DNA of 46,659 nt. Origin: an uncultured Myxococcales bacterium. GTDB taxonomy: Bacteria > Myxococcota_A > UBA9042. Where the stretch lies: positions 1 to 46,659 of the forward strand of contig CAIYBN010000124.1 in the NCBI GenBank assembly GCA_903924465.1, written 5' to 3'. Shown piece by piece: positions 16,593 through 24,235 of this stretch. The notes beneath the pieces were generated by a model. The model worked only from the letters and a program-made list of their open reading frames with translations, had not been told where the DNA came from and ran no database searches. Made by a program: the position numbers and the translations under genes. The first letter of the stretch is position 1. Every line of letters begins with the position of its first letter.

Positions 16593-16650
16593 GCGCGACT
16601 TCACACCTGCGCCACAAGCAAGCCGACTGTGGCTCGCAGTTCGCGCCCGG

Positions 16651-17784
16651 TCACACCGCGATGGCCTCGAATACAATCTGCACGCCGGGCAGCGGTGCTG
16701 TGCGCCCCATTTTCAGCCCGGCTTGAGCGAACATCCCGGCGAGCTTCTCGGGCGACCGCTCGCGACCCTCGTAGATCATCAGGCCGGCCATGTCCATGAA
16801 CGGCACCAGCGTCGAAAACGCGTCGGCAAGGACCAGGAAGTCCGGCACGAGCAAACGCTGCCCCGGCTCCATGGCCGCCCGGCAGTTCTGCAGAATCTTG
16901 AGGGCTTCCGGGTCCTCCCAGTTGTGCAGCACGGTCTTGATGAGATAGCAGTCCGCGCCCCGCGGCACCGAATCAAAGAAGCTGCCCGCGACCAATTCGA
17001 CGCGATCGGCGATGCCTGCCGCTTCCAGGTAGGCCTTGGCCTCGCCCAGCATCGATTCGCTGTCAAACAAAATCCCTTTGAGATGTGGATGCTTGCGCAG
17101 TACAGCCGCCAGTACGATGCCCATGCCGCCGCCAACGTCGCAGACGGTCTTGACCTCCTGGAACGGATACGAGGCGGCGATGGCCGGCGCGACGACTTCG
17201 GTCATCGAGCTCATGCCCTCGGCGAACGCTGCCTGCACCTCGGGTTTGCCCGCAATCCAATCCCACGCGAGTTGGCCGTGGACTTCCTTGAAGGCGCGCT
17301 TGCCGTCCTCGAGCGTCTGCGGCATGCGGGCCCAGGCGCGCAGGACTGGCTTGTGCCCGAAGAACTCCGCAAAGCCGCGCACGCCACCGGTGGCGCCGGT
17401 GATCAGGCCCTTGGACGTGCGGTTGTTGGCGAAGCGGCCGTCGGCGAGCCGGCGGAAAATGCCAATCGACACCAATGCGAGCATGACGCGCTCCATCACG
17501 TCGGCGTCAGACCCGGTGCGCGCGGCCAACTCGGCGCCGCTGAACGGCCCGTCGACCAGCAAGTCCGCGATGCGCAGTCGGGCCGCGGAGTGCACGAGCA
17601 TCGTGTGGCCAGCGCCCATGAACCGGTCGTACACGGCCATGTACGACGGCACCACGGCATCGGCGGCGCGCAGCAGGAGCCTGCGCAGCTTCAAGACCAA
17701 GTTGACGATGAACACGGGCGGAACGGGAGCGGACGGACGCTGCGCCGCGGCGAGGTGGGCGTGTGTGGGCGTGAAAGTCGACAC
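16651..17784 (-). CDS. SAM-dependent O-methyltransferase (plant-OMT type)
   Basis: The C-terminal two thirds match the family 2 O-methyltransferases: VCDVGGGMGIVLAAVL (SAM-binding motif I), an acidic LFDSESML (motif II) and LIKTVLHNWEDPEALKIL, which holds the catalytic His of this family. The N-terminal part is the winged-helix dimerisation domain (LADLLVDGP-like, ELAARTGSDADVMERVM). Such enzymes methylate hydroxyls on aromatic or polyketide products, carotenoids or quinones. The start is uncertain: GTG 17784 (377 residues) is chosen, with ATG 17877 and GTG 17715 possible. No biosynthetic neighbours are present. Confidence 0.85.
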   Translation of the reverse strand: MSTFTPTHAHLAAAQRPSAPVPPVFIVNLVLKLRRLLLRAADAVVPSYMAVYDRFMGAGHTMLVHSAARLRIADLLVDGPFSGAELAARTGSDADVMERVMLALVSIGIFRRLADGRFANNRTSKGLITGATGGVRGFAEFFGHKPVLRAWARMPQTLEDGKRAFKEVHGQLAWDWIAGKPEVQAAFAEGMSSMTEVVAPAIAASYPFQEVKTVCDVGGGMGIVLAAVLRKHPHLKGILFDSESMLGEAKAYLEAAGIADRVELVAGSFFDSVPRGADCYLIKTVLHNWEDPEALKILQNCRAAMEPGQRLLVPDFLVLADAFSTLVPFMDMAGLMIYEGRERSPEKLAGMFAQAGLKMGRTAPLPGVQIVFEAIAV

Positions 17785-17949
17785 GGCGGTTCTTGCTCCT
17801 GCAGAGGTTGAAAGCGCGCGCGAACCCTCCGCGCGGCAACAGCGGACGGGTCGGAAAGCTACGCTTGCAGTTCGCATGGGTCAAGCGCGGTGCGGCGAGG
17901 CGGCCCTGACGATGTGCCCCAAGGCCACCGTCTTCGCGCCGTGCTGCAG

Positions 17950-18252
17950 ATTGGTAGTGGGCCAGTTCGTTTCCGGCCTGCTGGTATGCGGTTTCGGAAC
18001 GCGTACGGACGCCACTGCGCCGCCCGAGCACAGCGCCGGCGCGCTACGGCAAGCTTCCGTTCTGGGATTGCGCACTTCCGTGCGCGGTCCGGGCGGACGG
18101 AAATCCGCACGCCACGGGCGGCAGACACGCAAAGAGCGACTGTAAGGTCGCAGCGTGCGCCCTGAGCTGACCGAAGCGCGGCGTCGCGTGGCCCGGCAAG
18201 CGCACGGGTAGACGGCAGCGTTCCGAAACCGGATCAAAGTAGCCCAGCACGT
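17950..18252 (-). repeat. Copy 2 of the TIR-bounded intergenic repeat (inverted)
   Basis: This is the inverted partner of the copy at 1079-1381. The core is 17989-18231, again exactly 243 bases, and here the terminal inverted repeats are a perfect 14-base match (17989-18002 and 18218-18231, CGGTTTCGGAACGC inward). The two internal hairpins lie at 18070-18085 (stem GCGCAC/GTGCGC, loop TTCC) and 18093-18108 (stem GCGGAC/ATCCGC with one G-T pair, loop GGAA). The copy sits directly upstream of the O-methyltransferase gene and next to the porin and IS1182 remnants. Confidence 0.8.
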
Positions 18253-18333
18253 GCAGATTCCGAAACTCACGTCCGGTTTCAAACGGTCCAACGCGCTTCG
18301 GTGACTTCGAATGCGTCAGGATCGGTCACAGAC

Positions 18334-18663
18334 TCAAAATCGCAGCAGGAGCGCGCCAATGATCCGCGTGTCCTGTTTGGACAGATCGGGCGACCAGTTG
18401 GTCGGCACCGGCGCGGTCGTGTAGCCGGTCGGGCCCGTCACGCCGCCTGTACCGGCAAAGTTGGGCACGCTGGCCTCGCGGTGGACGAATTCCAGACGCC
18501 AGGTTTGAAAGTCGTCCGGCATCCAGTCAATCGTCGTCGAGGCGTCCCACGCATCGAACTGCGTGCCGGTGTCCGTGCCAAACTGCACGTTGTATCTTGG
18601 CCGGAAGCCGCCGTCGGCCATCTTCATCACCCTCGCGTCGGAATCCGTTGTCGACACACGCAC
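18334..18663 (-). pseudogene. Truncated porin: C-terminal remnant
   Basis: The 109-codon frame corresponds to the C-terminal quarter of the intact porin at 19590-20987: FDAWD, then a WRLEFVHREASVPNFAG segment against DLEFSRRSASVPYFAG, GGVTGPTGY against GGVTSPDGY, and the terminal DTRIIGALLLRF against DTRVIAAVLTRF. The 5' three quarters are missing and the upstream side is occupied by a decayed IS1182 transposase. There is no signal peptide or ribosome site, so it cannot make a barrel. The terminal Phe typical of outer-membrane proteins is kept. Confidence 0.8.
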
Positions 18664-18669
18664 TTGTTC

Positions 18670-19151
18670 CTACTCCTTCGCTGGCTTGGACGCCTGAATT
18701 TCCTTGGCTGTCGTCAGCGCGCGTTTGACCCGTTCCAGCCGGTCATTCGCCGCCCGCTCTCGCGCCGCCTCCACCTGTGCCGTCACCGCGTTCGGGTCCA
18801 TGTCGATTTCCTTTTTTCAGGTTCTTGACTTGCGCCTCCGCGTCGCGCACGCACTCGTCCAGCGTCGGCGTGCGCCGGAACGAGGCCGCACCCGCGCTTG
18901 CCCGCACGCGCCTGCCGTCTTGGGCCCCGCGGTTGAGCTCCACCAGGCCCTCGTGCATCAGGCCCGCGCCGCCGTCAGTCAGCAGCTTGTCGAGCAGCCG
19001 CACGTGCGCGACCCGAAAATCCGACAGCGTGTGGTGATTCGGCGTGACGCCGCAGCATCTCAATTTGGGCGCGGTTCGCGGTGGGCAGCTTCACGCGCCG
19101 CCCGTCGGGGCCGAGCGCAGGATTGGACGGCGAAGTGGAGGACCTGCTCAT
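18670..19151 (-). pseudogene. Decayed IS1182-family transposase
   Basis: The minus strand encodes pieces of an IS1182-type transposase in more than one frame. From about 19151, a short N-terminal piece ending VKLPTANRAQIEM matches the usual beginning. It is then joined, after an internal deletion and frame change near 19050, to VTPNHHTLSDFRVAH and the block AQDGRRVRASAGAASFRR, both hallmarks of this family. A second frame change occurs at an A6 run near 18815, after which EIDMDPNAVTAQVEAARERAAND continues to a stop at 18670. The C-terminal catalytic part is missing. It cannot be active. Confidence 0.75.
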
Positions 19152-19252
19152 GCGGGCGATGATCGCAAGAATTCAGGAGGTTGTCGATCGGGCGGAGATC
19201 GGGCGGAAGTGTCTTTTCACACGCTGTCAGCACCGCTGGTCGTCTCGCAAAA

Positions 19253-19561
19253 TCAGTCGCCCGAGGCGTCGCCTGGCGTGGCGTCGCCGCTGATGTCGGT
19301 TTGGCTGCCGGCGCCGCACGCAGAACCGTTGCAATGCGGGTCGCTGCTGGAGCTGAGCGTCGCCGGACAGCAGTAGTTTTCCACGCACGGCAACGGTTGC
19401 TGGCAGGTCAGGCCGGCGTTGCACTCACTCTCGTTCGCAGGCACGTTCGGGTTGCAGCGCTCGCCTTCGTTGCCGCCAGCGCAGGCGGAGAGCACAACGA
19501 CCACGCCGGCCGCGAGCACGCGCGAGATGACAGACATGTGTGAAGGATTGGAGAAATTCAT
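19253..19561 (-). CDS. Small Cys-rich lipoprotein
   Basis: ATG 19561 follows GAGG 7 bases upstream. The 102-residue product has a lipobox (VLSAC, Cys about 27) and then eight or so cysteines in a compact region (CNPNVPANESEC, CQQPLPCVENYCC), probably disulfide-bonded outside the cytoplasm. The tail is a short Gly/Asp/Ser stretch (DISGDATPGDASGD). It starts 28 bases after the porin stop and so is probably the third gene of that operon. No family is recognised. Confidence 0.75.
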   Translation of the reverse strand: MNFSNPSHMSVISRVLAAGVVVVLSACAGGNEGERCNPNVPANESECNAGLTCQQPLPCVENYCCPATLSSSSDPHCNGSACGAGSQTDISGDATPGDASGD

Positions 19562-19589
19562 GTTTTTTCCTCGATGGTTGGCGTTGCGC

Positions 19590-20987
19590 TCAGAACCGCG
19601 TCAAGACAGCGGCGATGACGCGCGTGTCGGTGGGGACCAAATCGGCCTGCCAGCCGGCGGGCGTCGGCGTGGTCACGTAGCCGTCCGGTGAAGTGACGCC
19701 GCCGTGGCCGGCGAAATACGGCACGCTGGCCGATCGGCGGCTGAATTCAAGGTCGAACGTGATGTACTCCGTCGGCATGTACTGAACGCCGGCGGCGACG
19801 TCCCACGCGTCAAAGCTCGTGCCCGAGTTCATGTCGAACGGAGCGGTAGCCGGCGCGTAGCCGACGCCTTGGGTGCTGAGCGGCTGCGCGAAAGGGGACG
19901 CCTGTCCGGACGGGGCGAGCACCAGGTAGCGGCCCGGATTGTGCATCTGGCCGCCGCCGACGGTGAGCGCGAACAAATCGTCCTTGAACCAGATGCGGTT
20001 GTACGCCATCCACGACAGGAAGTTCTGCGTGCAGGGCGTCGCGGTGGTGCAGTGGCCTTCCGTGCCCGTGCCGCCAAAGCCCACAACGCCGTCGCCGGAC
20101 TCGAAGCCGATGTCGCCCGTGATGGAAAACGCCATCTTCGAGATGACGTGGTTGTTCGGGTTGTTATAGTACCGCATGAGCAAGCTGTTGTCGCTGTGAA
20201 CGCGCATCCGCCCCGGATTGTTGGCCGTGTCCCAGCCCACGTAGTCGTTCGACAGCAGCGACAGCCACTCGACCGGCCGATACAGGAGCTGGCCGCCAAA
20301 GCCGGGACGCTCATTGAACTTGCCGTAGGTCTGCCAGCCGTTGATGAGCCACCCCTCGATCTTCAGTTTGTCCGTCGGGAACATTTGCACGCGCACGCCG
20401 TTGAAGAACCAGGGCGTGTTGTCCGAGGTGTACGACGGCAGGTACATCCAGTTTTCGAAATTGTCGTACGAGAAGAGCCCGACGTAGGACATGAAGAGCC
20501 CCGCATCGATGTTGATGCCGTGCATGACGTCGAGGTGCACGCCGCCGTACGCTTCGCTCAGGTAGCGCAGGGCCGTCATGAAATCCCACTGGCCTTTCAT
20601 GGCGCTGCCGTCGTTGCGCGGCACGACGGTCGCGCGCTCGCCAAACTGGGTCATGAGCCGGGCGCGCGTATTTGCGTAATGGAAGTCGCCGCCAAAACCC
20701 AGGAATTGCAAGGCCAATTCGTTGTCGCGCGACAACGTCGTCGAGCCGATGACCGAGTGATCGATCGGCCGGTTGGACGACATCGTGTAGTTCACGTCGA
20801 GCAGAAAGCTGCCGGTGAAGTACTTGCTGTCGAGCAACGCCGATTTCTGGCGGTTCGCGCCGTTGAGCCAAGTAAAGTCGCCAAAGGCAAAAGGTTCAGC
20901 GACCGCGGTGGTGTCAGCCGGCAAGGGCGCTTCAGCCAAGACCGTGCTTGGCACGAACAGCAAGAAGAAAAGGATGAGAGAACGCAT
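19590..20987 (-). CDS. Outer-membrane beta-barrel porin (BBP2/OmpL-like)
   Basis: ATG 20987 follows AAGGA. The 465-residue protein has a signal peptide ending VLAEA and then the pattern of the putative beta-barrel porin-2 family: FAFGDFTWLNGANRQ, LDSKYFTGSFLLDVNYTMS, alternating amphipathic strands and a C-terminal Phe (VIAAVLTRF), the usual signal for outer-membrane assembly. It should form a diffusion or substrate channel. The gene lies between two lipoprotein genes in an apparent operon. Two degenerate 3' ends of the same gene family lie nearby at 18334 and 15076. Confidence 0.88.
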   Translation of the reverse strand: MRSLILFFLLFVPSTVLAEAPLPADTTAVAEPFAFGDFTWLNGANRQKSALLDSKYFTGSFLLDVNYTMSSNRPIDHSVIGSTTLSRDNELALQFLGFGGDFHYANTRARLMTQFGERATVVPRNDGSAMKGQWDFMTALRYLSEAYGGVHLDVMHGINIDAGLFMSYVGLFSYDNFENWMYLPSYTSDNTPWFFNGVRVQMFPTDKLKIEGWLINGWQTYGKFNERPGFGGQLLYRPVEWLSLLSNDYVGWDTANNPGRMRVHSDNSLLMRYYNNPNNHVISKMAFSITGDIGFESGDGVVGFGGTGTEGHCTTATPCTQNFLSWMAYNRIWFKDDLFALTVGGGQMHNPGRYLVLAPSGQASPFAQPLSTQGVGYAPATAPFDMNSGTSFDAWDVAAGVQYMPTEYITFDLEFSRRSASVPYFAGHGGVTSPDGYVTTPTPAGWQADLVPTDTRVIAAVLTRF

Positions 20988-21022
20988 GGAAAATCCTTCA
21001 TTGGGCGGATCGCGCCCACAGG

Positions 21023-21532
21023 TCAAGGGTTGGGCGCACAGGCCAGCGGCTTGGAATGCCACGCACGTGCGCGAGCGAGGATGGCCTCAGCCTGCGCGGG
21101 ATCGGAAGACGCGAGGGTCACAACGAGCGTTCCGCCTTCCTGATGGGCTGCAACGTCGAGCCACGCGCCCGGGAGGACAAGCGGGTCGTCCGCCGCCGCA
21201 AGCGACGGGTGGGCCGCAACGTCAGCCTGGTGACAAATCAGTGTGCGCTGCAGCCACGCGGGATTGATGTCCGCTGGCGCGGGAAAGACCAGCGACGCGC
21301 CAATGAGTTGCACCCGTTGCGGCAGCTTGTTGGACAGCACGGTCCGCGACAGCGGCGTGACCTCAAGCGCCCGGGGCAGCCGCAGCAGCAAGCCGCAGCG
21401 CTCAGCGGGTGTGATATCCGCGCAATAGCCGTCGGCCAACGCCGGTCGGGATGCCGGCGTACGGACAGTGCCGAGTGGCGCGCATGCACTGGCGCACGCG
21501 AGCAGAAACAGCCAAGCAGAGCACGACTTCAT
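21023..21532 (-). CDS. Lipoprotein, operon partner of porin
   Basis: ATG 21532 is preceded by GGAGG. The 169-residue product has a signal peptide with Cys-rich lipobox region (LLACASAC). The body contains ADGYCADITPAERCGLLLRLP and a C-terminal Ala-rich helix (DPAQAEAILARARAWHSK). I do not recognise a family. It ends 35 bases before the porin start and is probably the first gene of the porin operon, which suggests an envelope role connected with that channel. Confidence 0.82.
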   Translation of the reverse strand: MKSCSAWLFLLACASACAPLGTVRTPASRPALADGYCADITPAERCGLLLRLPRALEVTPLSRTVLSNKLPQRVQLIGASLVFPAPADINPAWLQRTLICHQADVAAHPSLAAADDPLVLPGAWLDVAAHQEGGTLVVTLASSDPAQAEAILARARAWHSKPLACAPNP

Positions 21533-21642
21533 GACCACCTCCGTCGCGCGTGACTGCGCAACAGGTGGAGCCAAGATAACGGCGGTGGCATCAGCAGCGT
21601 GTCAGGATGGCGCGTGATCGCATCAAGATGGTATCAACTCAG

Positions 21643-22263
21643 CTATCCTATCCGCCCACGCAGCGCCTTTTCCGCCGCCAGAGCCTCCTGTACGGCGGGC
21701 CGAGCCGCCACCCGCGCCTGGAACGCCTGCACGTTTGGCAGCGCCGTGAGATCGACGTCGGTAAACCGCGCCCAGCCGAGCAGGGTGAACAGGTAGCCGT
21801 CCGCCACACTGAACGTCCCGCCCAGCAGGTACGGCTGCCGCGCCAGCGTCTGTTCAATAAGCCCCAGCCGTCGCAGAATCGCCGTCCGTGCTGCGACTTT
21901 GGCCTCGTCCGTCGCACGACTATTCCACAGCGGCCCCCAAGCCTTGTGGATCTCCGTGCTCAGATAGCCCAACCATTCCTGCAACTTGTACCGCTCCAGC
22001 GTGCCGTTAGCCGGTGCCAAGTGCGCGTTCGGCGCCTGATCCGCGATGTACTGGACAATCGCCGGGCCCTCCGTCAGCACGTCGCCGCCGTCCAATTCCA
22101 GCGCAGGCACGTAGCCTTTGGGATTGATGGCGTTGAAGTCGCGGCCGTCGCTGGTGCGCTTGGTGGCGAAATCGACCGAGATGGCTTCAAATGGCAGACC
22201 CGCTTCGCGCAGCGCAATGTGCGGGGACAAGGAGCAGGCACCGGGCGCGAGAAACAGTTTCAT
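21643..22263 (-). CDS. Glutathione S-transferase (beta class)
   Basis: This 206-residue protein has the thioredoxin-fold N-terminal domain (MKLFLAPGACSLSPHIALREAG) with Cys 10, the catalytic Cys of bacterial beta-class enzymes, and the NPKGYVPALELDGG and LTEGPAIVQYIAD segments that bind glutathione. The C-terminal helical domain follows (YLSTEIHKAWGPLW; YLLGGTFSVADGYLF). It conjugates or reduces electrophiles with glutathione in the cytoplasm. The start at 22263 is fixed by the family's N-terminus. It is divergent from the DsbA-type gene at 22416. Confidence 0.93.
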   Translation of the reverse strand: MKLFLAPGACSLSPHIALREAGLPFEAISVDFATKRTSDGRDFNAINPKGYVPALELDGGDVLTEGPAIVQYIADQAPNAHLAPANGTLERYKLQEWLGYLSTEIHKAWGPLWNSRATDEAKVAARTAILRRLGLIEQTLARQPYLLGGTFSVADGYLFTLLGWARFTDVDLTALPNVQAFQARVAARPAVQEALAAEKALRGRIG

Positions 22264-22415
22264 GATTGGACTCCGAGACGTTGGGCACCGACCGTTGGGC
22301 CAGCAAGTTAGGCGGCGGTGTCTGGCGCGCAAGGTGCCCCCTCGTGCGCACAGAGAAACAGTGTGTTGCGGCCCGGGCGCTGGCGGCCGACGCGCCGCGC
22401 TGGCAGGATAGCCAC

Positions 22416-23195
22416 ATGGAACGGCGAACCGCGATCCAACAACTCGGCAAGCTGACGGCGGCAATTGCGCTCGCACCGGCATGTCAGGCGCCGCCGCAAC
22501 CAGCCAAGACAGAGGCGCCGCGTGCGCCGGTGGAGCCGCCGATGACCCAGCAGAAGCCGCAGTCGCCGTTGATGGTCGACCTGACGCACGACGTGATTTG
22601 CCCTTGGTGTCGCATTGGCCACCACAACCTGCGCGTGGCGCTGACGAGTTGGTCCGGCCCGACCGTGACCGTGCGCCTGCACCCGTACCTGCTGGATCCC
22701 AGCGTGCCGCCCGAGGGCGTGGACCTGCGCCAGCGGCTGGCCGAGCGCTATGGCGCCACGCAGCTCGACGCGATGTTTGGCCGGGTGACGCAAGTGGGGG
22801 CGACGTACGGCTTGAAGTTCGATTTTGCGCAGATTCGCCGGACACCGGACTCGACGATTGCCCACGCGCTCATCCTGGCCGCGCCGGCCGAGCGGCAATC
22901 CGACGTGCTGGACGCGATCCACGCGGCCTATTTCGAACACGGCGCCGATATTGGCAAGATTGACGTGCTGACCGACTGCTGGCAGACCGCGGGGCTGGCC
23001 AAGGCCGACGCGGTGCAGGCGCTCGCGGATGCGGGTGCGCGCGCAGAGGTGCGCCGGCTGGCGGAAATGGCCGGACGCAAGGGACTGCACGGCGTGCCGC
23101 ACTTCGAGTTGCACGGTCCAGGCGGCGACGTGGTGCTGCAGGGCGGGCAGGCGCCGGACGCGATCCTGACTGGCTTGAAGAAGATTGCGGGTTAG
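22416..23195 (+). CDS. Exported DsbA-family oxidoreductase
   Basis: ATG 22416 follows AGGA. The 259-residue protein starts with a short Tat-like or Sec signal (MERRTAIQQLGKL, ending near residue 23) and a Pro-rich spacer. The remainder is a DSBA/FrnE-type thioredoxin fold with the redox motif CPWC at residues 62-65 (DVICPWCRIGHHNL), then the inserted helical domain and the cis-Pro segment HGVPHFELHG near the end. It may act in disulfide formation or reduction in the envelope. Related proteins include 2-hydroxychromene-2-carboxylate isomerase, which lacks the CXXC. The many Cys-rich secreted proteins here are plausible clients. Confidence 0.88.
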   Translation: MERRTAIQQLGKLTAAIALAPACQAPPQPAKTEAPRAPVEPPMTQQKPQSPLMVDLTHDVICPWCRIGHHNLRVALTSWSGPTVTVRLHPYLLDPSVPPEGVDLRQRLAERYGATQLDAMFGRVTQVGATYGLKFDFAQIRRTPDSTIAHALILAAPAERQSDVLDAIHAAYFEHGADIGKIDVLTDCWQTAGLAKADAVQALADAGARAEVRRLAEMAGRKGLHGVPHFELHGPGGDVVLQGGQAPDAILTGLKKIAG

Positions 23196-23222
23196 CGCGG
23201 CCGGCGTGAACCAGAACTGCCG

Positions 23223-24098
23223 CTATTTCTTGAACTGCTCCGGCGCACCGTCCGGTCGGTGAAAGCCCTGAAACGGCGGAATCTTGTCGTGCGGATCGAG
23301 AGGCCACGTCGGCTGCTTGGCCAGCGATGAACCGCCGTCGACGCGGATCGTCGCGCCGGTGATGTACGCTGCGGCCGGGGTGAGCAGGAAGACGGTCGCT
23401 GCGGAGATTTCTGACTCGGTGCCCAGCCGCGCCGACGGGTTCATGCGCATCCAGCCTGCCGCCAATTCCTGCACAGGTTCCGGATAGTTGGCGAGACCTG
23501 ACGACAGCACGCCGCCCGGCGCCACGGCGTTGACGCGTACGCCGCGCGACGCCCATTCAATCCCCAGCGATTGCGTCAGGTTGACGACCGCCGCCCGTGC
23601 CGCGCCTGTGTGCGAGAGGCCGGGGAAGCCATTCCACATTTCCGCGACGATGCTGACAATGGCGCCGCCGTGCTTTGCCATCGAGCGGTTGAACACGGCT
23701 TGCGTGACCCAGAACGTGCCATTCAAGTTTGTGTCGATGACCGCGCGCCAGCCTTTGGGGCGGATGCTTTCGGCTTCGCACACGAATTGCCCGCCGGCGT
23801 TGTTGACCAAAAAGTCGATGCGGCCGTAGGCGGCGACGATGTCCGCAATGACGCTGTCGACGTTGTCCTCGTCGCGAATGTTCAGCGTGCGCCAGTCGGC
23901 CTTGCCGCCGTCTTCGGTGATTTCAGCGACGGTGGCGCGCAGCGGCTCCTCGCGGCGAGCGGCGAGGAGGACGGTCGCGCCCAAGTGCGCCAATTCGTGG
24001 GCGATGCAGCGGCCGATGCCCGTTCCGCCGCCGGTGATGAGCGCCACTTTGCCGGCGAACAGGCCGGGGCGAAACATGCTGTCGTAGTGGTTGGGCAT
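23223..24098 (-). CDS. SDR oxidoreductase, PECR (enoyl-CoA reductase)-like
   Basis: The Rossmann fold is clear: LITGGGTGIGRCIAHELAHLGA (NADP-type loop, about 20-40) and NNAGG at about 94-98. The usual catalytic YxxxK is absent. In its place the sequence reads GLSHTGAARAAVVNLTQ, so Tyr is His and Lys is Arg. This pattern is known from peroxisomal trans-2-enoyl-CoA reductases and relatives. The 291-residue length and the C-terminal extension (DPHDKIPPFQGFHRP) fit that group. The likely reaction is NADPH reduction of a 2-enoyl-CoA in fatty-acid metabolism. It converges on the DsbA-type gene, 27 bases away. Confidence 0.88.
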   Translation of the reverse strand: MPNHYDSMFRPGLFAGKVALITGGGTGIGRCIAHELAHLGATVLLAARREEPLRATVAEITEDGGKADWRTLNIRDEDNVDSVIADIVAAYGRIDFLVNNAGGQFVCEAESIRPKGWRAVIDTNLNGTFWVTQAVFNRSMAKHGGAIVSIVAEMWNGFPGLSHTGAARAAVVNLTQSLGIEWASRGVRVNAVAPGGVLSSGLANYPEPVQELAAGWMRMNPSARLGTESEISAATVFLLTPAAAYITGATIRVDGGSSLAKQPTWPLDPHDKIPPFQGFHRPDGAPEQFKK

Positions 24099-24235
24099 CG
24101 CGATCCTCAAGCGGCGGTCAAGCCGGGCGCGGAGCATAACGGCGTCGCGGCGTGGTGACCATAGATCGCGGCGCAAACTGGCGCGTCTGACCTCGCAGCA
24201 CCACCACCCACCTTCGGTGCCAAGGAGTCCAGCTC

